Positions 6,884-13,801 of a DNA stretch of 15,911 bases are shown piece by piece. Below the pieces are notes generated by a model that worked only from the letters and a program-made list of their open reading frames with translations, made no database searches and had not been told where the DNA came from. A program made the translations under genes and the position numbers. Location of the stretch: assembly GCA_021106775.1 (NCBI GenBank), contig JAIOTL010000240.1:1-15911 (forward strand). Reading direction: 5' to 3'. This DNA is from Planctomycetota bacterium. GTDB lineage: Bacteria > Planctomycetota > UBA8742 > SKZP01 > JAIOTL01. Position 1 is the stretch's first letter, and every line of letters begins with the position of its first letter.

Positions 6884-9745
6884 ATGGTGAAAATAAAGAG
6901 TGCATTTTTTTGCGAATTGGCAATTGAGGCTGGATTTCTCACCCGTGAATTAATGATTGAAGCATTGAAATTTCAAATTGAATTAGCAAAAAAACAGCAG
7001 CATACGCGAATTGGCACGATTCTGGTCGATAAAGGATTTATGTCGCTTGAGAACGTTCTACAGGTACTTGAAAACCAGCAAATTTTCTTGTACAAATGCT
7101 CCGCATGCGGGAAACAGTATAACATTCCTTTTGCTAACCAAGATTTTAGTTACTTTTGTCTCAGAGACGATGAATTGCTTACGAAAGTTCACATCAACGA
7201 CGTAAGATCAGTGAAAATCGACGGAGTTATTCATTATTCGATGGGATTTCCAGGTGGATTCAGTCCACAAGATGAATCGAGTCACAGAGCAGTTCGAAAC
7301 ATTGATGATAAAACAAAATCATCATATCAGTTTTCAAATACAAAGTTTAATTACAAGCAGGTTCAACGTGATTCTGAACGACTGAAAGATTTAACTTCTT
7401 CGCAGCAGGAAAAATCGAAGCAAAGTGTTCCTTCTGAGAACGACAATATAGCATTAAGAAGTGATAGAATTCAACTTGACCCTAAAATTCTTGCAGCTAT
7501 GAATAAAGGTGAGAAAACTGCGTCAATGCGCAAGGAAATGATGTCAAAAAAGTTGGTTCAGCATGAATTCGAGATTAAACCCGACAAAATTGACCCAATG
7601 CAGATTAAAGCTTTTGAAAGCATGAATTTTGAATTTAAAACTGCGGAAGTTGATGCTGATTCGGAATTTCAGCAGGAAGACGTTATTCGCGAAGATATGC
7701 CGATTCCGCCGGTTGAGGATATTGAGATACTTGCTGAAAAAGCCCTCAACAAAATCGGAAAAATTGCATTAGTAAGTGAAATTGAAGACCAAGAATTTCA
7801 AAGCGACCTTTTGATGGTAGAAGAAGAAAAGGTTCTTGCGGATGAAGAAATTGAGTCAGATAGGATGATTCTTTCGGAATCAGTGCATTCGGATATGATT
7901 ATTCCAACTAAATCCGATGAAGAAGTAGGCGAAACATCTGAATCCGCCGAGAAAGTTGAAGTAGATGCTAAGGTTGACGAAGATGTTAATGTGGAAGAAT
8001 CTGATGAAAAAGAAGCGGAAACATCTGATTCCTACGAAGAAAATGAGACAAAGATTGATGCTGATGACAAGATTGATGCTGTTGAATTCGATGATGAAAT
8101 AATTATTGAAGAACAAACGGTTGTCGTTGTAGATACGACAATATCACCAAAATATGACGACAATGACTTGGACGAAATTGCTAAAACTGATGACTTGAAC
8201 CTCGAAGTGATAGATGATGCTGAAATTGCTGCGAGGGAACAAGAAAAACTAAGGCTCAGCGAAGTATTTAGATATGGAGCAAGCGAAGATACTAAGGAAG
8301 ATGCTGGTGAAGAAGAGATTGAAGGAATAGTAGACACCGAAAAGTTTGGTGAAGAAGAAATAATCGAAGACATGGACATTACCGAAGACCTTGAGAAAAT
8401 CTACGATGATGCTGATATAACAGAGGACCAAGCACCAGACGAGAATAATGTTGTTATTGAGAAAGAGGTTGTTGAAGAAGAAATTTCGGACGAAGCTGAG
8501 GTTGCAGTTGATGATGCTGAGGACACAGTTGATGAAGCTGAGGACACAGTTGATGATGCTGAGGACACAGTTGATGAAGCTGAGGACACAGTTGATGATG
8601 CTGAGGACACAGTTGATGAAGCTGAGGACACAGTTGATGATGCTGAGGACACAGTTGATGATGCTGAGGACACAAACGATTCAGAAGACATTGAATTGAA
8701 ATCGCTTGAAGATATCGATTTAAGCGATTTGTTAAAAAATGATTTTACACCACCGGAAACCGAAGATACTGAATTCGCGATTCAATCGAAAATAGATGAC
8801 GATTTAGAGTTTGAAGAACAAAGCGAACATATTCCACCTAAAGATTCCGACACATTGCTTGAAATCAAACTAAAAGCAGACCTGCTAGAAACGGAAGATG
8901 CAGAGCTGGAGAGTGCTGAAGAAATTGCAGTTGACGATAAAGTTGATGAGAACGCTGAAGATGCTGAACCCAACGAAGAAATTGCAGTTGACGATAAAGT
9001 TGATGAGAATGCTGAAGAAGCTGAACCCAACGAAGAAATTGCTGATAACGATTCCGAGCAGAAAAATGGAGTTTCCGACAAATTCAAAGATATGTCATCT
9101 GATGCTCCAATTATCACAAATTCCAAAAAACTTAGTTCTATCTCGGATGTCGATGAGACAAAAAAGGATTGGAAAGGATTTTTATCTGAAGACATTGAAA
9201 AAGTATCAGACAAGAAAGCTTCGGATGTTATTGATCCGGAAACTGAAACTATGGAACTGTATCCTGATTCCAAGGAAGATTCATCAGATTCAGATTCTGA
9301 GATGGATATTACTGATATTACTGATGAAAATGAGGATGATTCCGATTCTACAGATATCCGTGAGATTCTCAAGGAAGGCAGTACTGAGTTGTATTTCAGG
9401 GAAATGAATGATTATGATGATATCGAGTTTGACATTGACGCTCTTGATGAAATGCTCAGCGAAGACCTTGTAATCGACGAATACGAAGCAGTTCGAAGGG
9501 ATGATGAATCAAAGAGTATTCTTACAACGACATTACTTGATGATTCTGAACTTGATGAAAGCGAGGAAGACAATATACCTGAAAGGTTTGCTACCAATCG
9601 TATAGAAAAGCTTGGACCACCCGACGAGCCTTATGAAGAATTCGAATCCAAAGTTGAGCTGCCGAAAACCGGATTTACTCGTTTAATCGAAAAATTGAAG
9701 AAAGATGTTACTAAAATATTCAAAAAACCGGATTCTGAAACATAG
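6884..9745 (+). CDS. Large acidic repeat protein with the same N-terminal domain as the Ser/Thr kinase
   Basis: This 953-residue protein has no signal peptide or membrane segment. Residues 1-66 form a helical domain (ELAIEAGFLTRELMIEALKF, then GTILVDKGFMSLENVLQVLENQ). It is clearly related to the N-terminus of the kinase at 14419 and resembles the small N-terminal domains of GspE/MshE-type ATPases. A zinc-ribbon-like stretch follows (Cys72, Cys75, Cys92, Asp95; a canonical fourth Cys is absent). From about residue 230 the chain is extremely rich in Asp and Glu and probably disordered. It contains eight 7-residue repeats VD(D/E)AEDT (542-597), two 19-residue repeats (679-716) and a degenerate repeat near 344-400. 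The last ~35 residues turn basic (TRLIEKLKKDVTKIFKK). GAGG five bases upstream supports the ATG. The function is unknown; a scaffold or signalling partner is my inference. The next gene follows after 44 bases. Confidence 0.85.
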   Translation: MVKIKSAFFCELAIEAGFLTRELMIEALKFQIELAKKQQHTRIGTILVDKGFMSLENVLQVLENQQIFLYKCSACGKQYNIPFANQDFSYFCLRDDELLTKVHINDVRSVKIDGVIHYSMGFPGGFSPQDESSHRAVRNIDDKTKSSYQFSNTKFNYKQVQRDSERLKDLTSSQQEKSKQSVPSENDNIALRSDRIQLDPKILAAMNKGEKTASMRKEMMSKKLVQHEFEIKPDKIDPMQIKAFESMNFEFKTAEVDADSEFQQEDVIREDMPIPPVEDIEILAEKALNKIGKIALVSEIEDQEFQSDLLMVEEEKVLADEEIESDRMILSESVHSDMIIPTKSDEEVGETSESAEKVEVDAKVDEDVNVEESDEKEAETSDSYEENETKIDADDKIDAVEFDDEIIIEEQTVVVVDTTISPKYDDNDLDEIAKTDDLNLEVIDDAEIAAREQEKLRLSEVFRYGASEDTKEDAGEEEIEGIVDTEKFGEEEIIEDMDITEDLEKIYDDADITEDQAPDENNVVIEKEVVEEEISDEAEVAVDDAEDTVDEAEDTVDDAEDTVDEAEDTVDDAEDTVDEAEDTVDDAEDTVDDAEDTNDSEDIELKSLEDIDLSDLLKNDFTPPETEDTEFAIQSKIDDDLEFEEQSEHIPPKDSDTLLEIKLKADLLETEDAELESAEEIAVDDKVDENAEDAEPNEEIAVDDKVDENAEEAEPNEEIADNDSEQKNGVSDKFKDMSSDAPIITNSKKLSSISDVDETKKDWKGFLSEDIEKVSDKKASDVIDPETETMELYPDSKEDSSDSDSEMDITDITDENEDDSDSTDIREILKEGSTELYFREMNDYDDIEFDIDALDEMLSEDLVIDEYEAVRRDDESKSILTTTLLDDSELDESEEDNIPERFATNRIEKLGPPDEPYEEFESKVELPKTGFTRLIEKLKKDVTKIFKKPDSET
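8507..8674 (+). repeat. Tandem 21-bp repeat, 8 copies, in frame
   Basis: Eight near-identical 21-bp units (GTTGATGATGCTGAGGACAC plus A, or GATGAA in place of GATGAT) encode VD(D/E)AEDT. For the first six units the variants alternate D, E, D, E, D, E, forming a 42-bp higher-order unit; the last two are both D. Since 21 is a multiple of three, copy-number change would alter protein length without a frameshift. Confidence 0.97.
8918..9043 (+). repeat. Tandem 57-bp repeat, 2.2 copies, in frame
   Basis: Two 57-bp units (8918-8974 and 8975-9031) encode a 19-residue unit beginning EEIAVDDKVDENAE and ending EPN. They are followed by the first 12 bases of a third copy (9032-9043). The two units differ at only a few bases, suggesting recent duplication. 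Confidence 0.95.
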
Positions 9746-9789
9746 CTTAAACCAAAAAACGATAACGTTCTTGCTTGGAAAAACTTCTT

Positions 9790-10314
9790 ATGCATATTTT
9801 CTTTCGTATTTTGTTCTGTGTTCTTTTTTGCATGATAAATGCAGGCTGTGCTTCCAATTTGCGTTCTCATGCTATTGATTTTATCGACAATTATTCTGAG
9901 CAAGTCGCCACCCATGTGAAAAGCAGAAAAGCACAGATTGAAGTTCTTCTTAGTCTTCTCAATAACGATATGCTGGCGTATAAATACGATGCCATAAAGT
10001 CTGAAGAAATTACCAAGAAGATTGATAGATTGCATGATGAACAATATTTTTTATACACTCTCGATCTGACGCAGTTTTATCTTGAATATGAGATTATCGA
10101 GGAAAAACAGGTTTCTGAGGAGATTCGCGAAATTGTTGTCAAAGTCACCGGGAAAACGTTGAAACTCAATGATTCAAACAGAAGCGAGATTGTTGAAATC
10201 CCTGAGGAAGCGAGTTTGTGGTTATTCAAGGAAATTATTATTGATTCGGAACCTCAGATTATAGGTCCACAGCCTTACATAAAAAAGAAGAATGAAAAAA
10301 CCTCTGAAAATTAA
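9790..10314 (+). CDS. Small lipoprotein, unknown function
   Basis: The 174-residue product begins with a hydrophobic signal and a lipobox (INAGC, lipidated Cys20), so it is probably anchored to a membrane and faces the periplasm or the outside. The mature part is mixed and charged, with a likely helical segment (HVKSRKAQIEVLLSLLNND, ITKKIDRLHDEQYFLYTLDL). A beta-rich end follows (YLEYEIIEEKQVSEEIREIVVKVTGKTLKL, then WLFKEIIIDSEP). I do not recognise the family. The start at 9790 is used because it leaves a short standard signal peptide, with GGAA at 9777-9780 as a weak ribosome binding site; a TTG at 9775 would add five residues. It lies 44 bases after the acidic protein gene and is probably cotranscribed. 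Its last codons overlap the dnaK terminator hairpin on the other strand. Confidence 0.75.
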   Translation: MHIFFRILFCVLFCMINAGCASNLRSHAIDFIDNYSEQVATHVKSRKAQIEVLLSLLNNDMLAYKYDAIKSEEITKKIDRLHDEQYFLYTLDLTQFYLEYEIIEEKQVSEEIREIVVKVTGKTLKLNDSNRSEIVEIPEEASLWLFKEIIIDSEPQIIGPQPYIKKKNEKTSEN

Positions 10315-10323
10315 TCTCAGAGG
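10295..10323 (-). terminator. Rho-independent terminator of dnaK
   Basis: On the minus strand CCTCTGA and TCAGAGG (arms at 10323-10317 and 10307-10301) form a perfect 7-bp stem with a nine-base loop, followed by six T residues (10300-10295). It lies about 54 bases beyond the dnaK stop codon and covers the stop codon of the convergent lipoprotein gene. On the plus strand the hairpin lacks a T-run. Confidence 0.8.
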
Positions 10324-10338
10324 ATTCCTAAGTTTATT

Positions 10339-10368
10339 CTGGATTCCCAATCAAGTTGGGAATGACAG
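10339..10368. repeat. Interspersed palindromic repeat, copy A
   Basis: A 30-bp sequence with core ATTCCCAA-TCAAG-TTGGGAAT, a perfect 8-bp inverted repeat around five bases. An identical copy in opposite orientation lies at 15860-15889. It sits between the dnaK stop codon and its terminator hairpin, so it would be in the dnaK transcript's 3' end. Short palindromes of this TTCCCAA/TTGGGAA kind are typical of multi-copy intergenic repeats. Confidence 0.85.
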
Positions 10369-10376
10369 TGTGAGGT

Positions 10377-12368
10377 TTATTTGTCGTCTTTAACCGTGTA
10401 GTCAGCATCAATGACGTCACCATCGTCCTTGCCGGGACTGTCCTGGGAAGCATTTGGAGCAGCACCTCGTGTTGTATCTGCACCGAAATCGACTGGCGGA
10501 ACTCCACCGGGAGGAACCTGACCTTCGCCTGGCTGTCCCTCTGGCTGAGCATTCTTATATAGAACTTCTGAAACTTTCTGCATTTTTTCTTCGAGATTCT
10601 GTTTTTCCGTGCGAATTCTGTTCGAATCCTTGGCTTCAAGCGCGTTTTTAAGGTCGTCGCATGCTTTTTCGACATCCTTTTTATCGTCCTCAGGAAGTTT
10701 GTCCCCCTGCTCCTTGATGAGTTTGCGAATCTGATACTCAAGCTGTTCCGCCTGATTCTTCAGTTCCGCATCATCCTTGCGTTTTTTATCATCATCAGAG
10801 TATTTCTCAGCCTCGGTTTTCATCTTACCAATTTCAGAATCGCTCAAACCGGATGAAGATTCAATTTTGACACTCTGTTCTTTGCCAGTACCGAGATCTT
10901 TCGCGTTTACATTGAGAATTCCGTTCACGTCAATGTCAAAGGCGACTTCAATTTGCGGGATTCCTCGAGGTGCAGGCGGGATTCCGTCAAGCTTGAACTG
11001 CCCCAGAAGCCTGTTATCCTTTGCCATGGGTCGTTCACCCTGATAAACGAAAATATCAACTGCAGGCTGCATATCCGCTGCAGTGCTGAAAACTTCTTTG
11101 CGCTGTGCTGGGATTGTTGTGTTTTTGGGAATCAACACGTGCATAAGCTGACCTTCGACCTCTACGCCAAGCGATAACGGTGTTACATCGAGGAAAGTTA
11201 TATCGCGCCGACCACCAACACTCAGGATATCCGCCTGAATCGAGGCACCGATTGCAACCGCTTCATCAGGATTTATACTGTGATTCGGCTCTTTGTTAAA
11301 GATTTCCTTGACCATATCCTGAATTTTCGGAATTCGAGTGGAACCGCCTACAAGCAGAATCTCATTGATTTCATTTGCCTTCAAGCTTGCGTCATTCATC
11401 GCGGTGTTGCACGGGTTAATTACACGATCGAACAAGGGCTCACAAAGCTGCTCGAATTTTGCGCGAGTAATTGTCATGTTGAGATGCATCGGGTTGCGAT
11501 TTTCGTCCATGGTGATAAAAGGCAGATTAATCGGCGCCTGCGTTGTGCTTGAAAGTTCGCGTTTGATTTTTTCCGATTCTTCTTTCAAACGCTGCAATGC
11601 CATAGGGTCTTTGCGCAAATCCTGCCCATTCTCACGTTGAAACTCTTCTGCGATATAATTCACCAACGCTTCGTCGAAATCATCACCACCAAGATGGGTG
11701 TCGCCGTTAGTTGACTTGACCTCAAACACGGTTTCATCGTCAACAATCGAAATTTCGAGAATTGAAATATCAAAAGTTCCACCACCAAGGTCAAAAACTG
11801 CAATAGTCATGTCTTTTTTCTTGTTTTTGTCAATTCCATATGCCAGGGCAGCAGCGGTTGGTTCGTTAACGATTCGCTTTACTTCGAGACCGGCAATTGT
11901 TCCTGCATCTTTTGTTGCTTGCCTTTGAGAATCGTTAAAGTACGCGGGAACGGTGATAACAGCTTCAGTAACCTTTTCACCAAGATACGCTTCTGCAGTT
12001 TCTTTCAGCTTGCGCAGAATCATCGCTGAAACTTCCGGTGGTGTATATTCTTTGCCGCGAACCTTGACTTTAACCAGTTCTGAGTTGCTTCCAATAATTT
12101 CGTAAGGTACAATTTTTTCTTCGACAGATACTTCGGTGTGTCTGCGTCCCATAAATCGTTTGATAGATGAAACTGTGTTTTTCGGGTTCTGAACCGCCTG
12201 CCTTTTCGCAAGCTGACCCACCAAAATCTCATCATCTTCAGTAAACCCGCAAACTGACGGCGTTGTACGTGCGCCCTGTTCGTTTGGGATTACCACAGGT
12301 TCAGAGCCTTCGACCACTGCAACCACTGAATTTGTTGTTCCAAGGTCAATACCGATAATTTTACTCAT
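10377..12368 (-). CDS. dnaK: Chaperone DnaK (Hsp70)
   Basis: The 663-residue product is a full-length Hsp70. It uses ATP-driven cycles to bind and release unfolded polypeptides in the cytoplasm together with DnaJ and GrpE. Visible signatures are [11 protein letters not shown] (4-14), Lys70 in [22 protein letters not shown] (166-178), [10 protein letters not shown] (191-200), [10 protein letters not shown] (338-347) and the linker with DVTPLSLG (394-401). The substrate-binding domain and helical lid follow, then a Gly/Pro-rich flexible tail and the conserved ending [21 protein letters not shown] just upstream is a strong ribosome binding site. Neither grpE nor dnaJ adjoins it, so it appears to be transcribed alone. 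I see no CIRCE operator (TTAGCACTC/GAGTGCTAA) or obvious sigma-32 promoter upstream. A 50-codon frame overlaps its start codon. Confidence 0.98.
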   Translation of the reverse strand: MSKIIGIDLGTTNSVVAVVEGSEPVVIPNEQGARTTPSVCGFTEDDEILVGQLAKRQAVQNPKNTVSSIKRFMGRRHTEVSVEEKIVPYEIIGSNSELVKVKVRGKEYTPPEVSAMILRKLKETAEAYLGEKVTEAVITVPAYFNDSQRQATKDAGTIAGLEVKRIVNEPTAAALAYGIDKNKKKDMTIAVFDLGGGTFDISILEISIVDDETVFEVKSTNGDTHLGGDDFDEALVNYIAEEFQRENGQDLRKDPMALQRLKEESEKIKRELSSTTQAPINLPFITMDENRNPMHLNMTITRAKFEQLCEPLFDRVINPCNTAMNDASLKANEINEILLVGGSTRIPKIQDMVKEIFNKEPNHSINPDEAVAIGASIQADILSVGGRRDITFLDVTPLSLGVEVEGQLMHVLIPKNTTIPAQRKEVFSTAADMQPAVDIFVYQGERPMAKDNRLLGQFKLDGIPPAPRGIPQIEVAFDIDVNGILNVNAKDLGTGKEQSVKIESSSGLSDSEIGKMKTEAEKYSDDDKKRKDDAELKNQAEQLEYQIRKLIKEQGDKLPEDDKKDVEKACDDLKNALEAKDSNRIRTEKQNLEEKMQKVSEVLYKNAQPEGQPGEGQVPPGGVPPVDFGADTTRGAAPNASQDSPGKDDGDVIDADYTVKDDK

Positions 12369-12517
12369 ATCAAATTCCTCCTATTTTTTAGTATATAAAT
12401 TACAGTAGCAATTATTATGCCAAATCTCATCAATCTCGAATTTATTACCAAGATGTCGTTCTGCTTTGTGTTACTGAGATGAGAGCCAACAAAAAGTAAG
12501 CTGTTATTCTTAATCAT
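12365..12517 (-). CDS. Possible small membrane protein overlapping the dnaK start
   Basis: A 50-codon open frame starts at ATG 12517, with GGATGGA a few bases upstream as a possible ribosome binding site. It ends at a TGA that overlaps the dnaK ATG in the ATGA arrangement typical of translational coupling. The predicted peptide has a polar N-terminal half and a hydrophobic segment ([12 protein letters not shown]) followed by basic residues (KNRRN), as a single-pass membrane protein would. Its last codons also encode the dnaK ribosome binding site. The frame is short and AT-rich, no family is recognised, and it may be chance. Confidence 0.22.
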   Translation of the reverse strand: MIKNNSLLFVGSHLSNTKQNDILVINSRLMRFGIIIATVIYILKNRRNLI

Positions 12518-12674
12518 AAAATTCCATCCTGCAAACATGTCATATTGTCATACATTTTTTGAATTTCTGCGAATCTGTCAGGTTCGAAAATTAAATATAT
12601 AAACCGGAATGAAAATATGGTATATTATTGTTAAGGAATTTAGGTTTTTATCTTAGGAATCAAGTCAAAATAAG

Positions 12675-12703
12675 TTGGAAAAGTTTTCTTTCGAATTTAT
12701 ACG
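12675..12703 (+). promoter_or_regulatory. Candidate promoter immediately before leader element copy 2
   Basis: TTGGAA (12675-12680) and TATACG (12698-12703), each four of six to consensus, are separated by 17 bases. Transcription would start near 12710, so that almost all of the element at 12704-12838 would be 5' untranslated RNA of the lipoprotein gene at 12846. The rest of 12518-12674 is AT-rich with no other gene I can support; it presumably also holds the dnaK promoter on the minus strand. Confidence 0.33.
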
Positions 12704-12838
12704 AGATTGGGCTTCGATGAATGAGCGAAACCGAAGGCGTAGCCAGAGCTACGTTGAGGATTTCAGGATTGACGAGAAGTCGAAGATTGTGTGAAGACGG
12801 AATGAAAAATCCCAAGTTATTTTTACTAGAGGACACAG
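12704..12838 (+). repeat. Conserved ~136-bp leader or interspersed element, copy 2
   Basis: This is the homologue of the element at 497-633, with nearly the same length (135 against 137 bases) and the same block order. Its clearest structure is the hairpin CGTAGC-CAGA-GCTACG (12738-12753), six pairs with a four-base loop. The outer blocks TTGGGCTT (12707-12714) and AATCCCAA (12808-12815) can pair with one mismatch, which would enclose the hairpin in a closing stem. The element ends eight bases before the ATG at 12846 and abuts the ribosome binding site AGGTGA (12837-12842). Folding of the end region could therefore affect initiation, but this is inference. Confidence 0.7.
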
Positions 12839-12845
12839 GTGATTT

Positions 12846-13646
12846 ATGAAAAAATTGATTCTGATTGCGTTTCTGTCATTAATGTTGACAAGCTGTTATA
12901 TGCCGCCAAGATTTATGCAATTGAATCCACATTATAACAGTGATTATTACACGGTTTCGGATACGGGAACAAATGCAGCGCAAACTGATATAACATCTAT
13001 AATTGCAAATGATATTAACAAGCAGATTGAAATTGCACTTGAAAACGGAAATATCCAGGTAGCTGCGGATGTTCGATTCACTGCTGAATTTTACTCAAAA
13101 AACCACAATATCGACCAAAACCTTTTTCAATCGCTTGTCGATAGGATTTCATTCGCACTGACTAAAATTAAAGACCGAAAATATGACATTATTTATCCCG
13201 ATATAAGCATTGACGAAGCTTTGGAAAAAGAAGGGCTGCAGACTAATCACAGCACGGATAACAAGCTTGAGGAGAAATTGCTTAGTGAGTATGACCCAGG
13301 TGTGTTGATTTTCATCGAAGCAGGCAAGCTTTCCACAGGCAAAGTTGAAATTACTGCAAAAATTATTTTAAGAAAAAATCAAAGCGAATTATTCAGCAAG
13401 GTTTATAAGGTCGATGCTAAGCAGCAAAAAACATCTCAAAACGTTGTTAGAACCGCAGATTCAGGCCGAATTCGTAGTTCATTCTATTCATATTCAACCC
13501 CAATTTTCGCACCACCCTATTATTATTGGGGTTATCCGCATAACAATTATTATTGGGGATGGGGATATCCGTATTATAACCCTCGTTACAGTTACTGGCG
13601 AAGAAGACCATTTTATTCCAAACCTTATTATAAACGCTATAAATAA
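12846..13646 (+). CDS. Lipoprotein with a Tyr/Trp-rich C-terminal tail
   Basis: The 266-residue product has a short signal peptide and lipobox LTSC with lipidated Cys17. Residues ~50-190 look like a compact alpha/beta domain. The pattern (FQSLVDRISFALTKI, IIYPDISIDEALEKEG, YDPGVLIFIEAGKLSTGKVEITAKIILRKNQSELF) resembles lipoproteins of the FlgO/LpoB/TolB-N type, but this is a fold-level guess. The last 54 residues (213-266) contain 17 Tyr and 4 Trp with many Pro, Gly and Arg (for example PPYYYWGYPHNN), a low-complexity aromatic-cationic tail that could bind glycans or peptidoglycan or self-associate. AGGTGA just upstream of the ATG gives an extended match to the 16S rRNA 3' end. It is preceded by leader element copy 2 and transcribed divergently from dnaK. 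Confidence 0.8.
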   Translation: MKKLILIAFLSLMLTSCYMPPRFMQLNPHYNSDYYTVSDTGTNAAQTDITSIIANDINKQIEIALENGNIQVAADVRFTAEFYSKNHNIDQNLFQSLVDRISFALTKIKDRKYDIIYPDISIDEALEKEGLQTNHSTDNKLEEKLLSEYDPGVLIFIEAGKLSTGKVEITAKIILRKNQSELFSKVYKVDAKQQKTSQNVVRTADSGRIRSSFYSYSTPIFAPPYYYWGYPHNNYYWGWGYPYYNPRYSYWRRRPFYSKPYYKRYK

Positions 13647-13740
13647 AAACACCCCAAGAAAGGTGCCATGCTGAAACATCAATCAGCAAATTATCCAACA
13701 AAACATATCCCTAGAGGTTAAATCTGGTAAAGATTGTGTG

Positions 13741-13759
13741 AAGTATGATAATCATACTT
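13741..13759. promoter_or_regulatory. 19-bp operator-like palindrome upstream of the SNase-like/kinase operon
   Basis: AAGTATGATAATCATACTT has perfect 9-bp arms around a single central base. It lies 42 bases before the ATG at 13802. The size and symmetry fit a dimeric repressor or activator site, and it contains -10-like TATGAT/GATAAT, so a bound protein could block initiation. No convincing -35 box is visible. Confidence 0.5.
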
Positions 13760-13801
13760 AGTGAATTATCAATCACATCAAAACTTTATTCTGGTGATGT
13801 T

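Noticed and set aside
8507..8674. CRISPR array
   Set aside because: The units are contiguous without spacers, and they are in-frame coding repeats.
8401..8691. Ser/Ala/Thr-rich repetitive minus-strand frames opposite the acidic repeats
   Set aside because: They are the mirror image of the GAx-rich codons of the acidic protein. The plus frame is continuous over 953 codons with a good start and ribosome binding site.
8782..9372. 196-codon Ser-rich minus-strand frame
   Set aside because: Same cause: antisense of an Asp/Glu-rich coding region. No ribosome binding site or domain is seen.
12369..12517. CIRCE heat-shock operator for dnaK
   Set aside because: I looked for the TTAGCACTC/GAGTGCTAA inverted repeat upstream of dnaK and found none.
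13647..13664. CACC...GGTG hairpin after the Tyr/Trp-rich lipoprotein gene as its terminator
   Set aside because: Only four base pairs, with no T-run on the plus strand. The A-run lies on the wrong side, and no minus-strand gene is nearby to use it.
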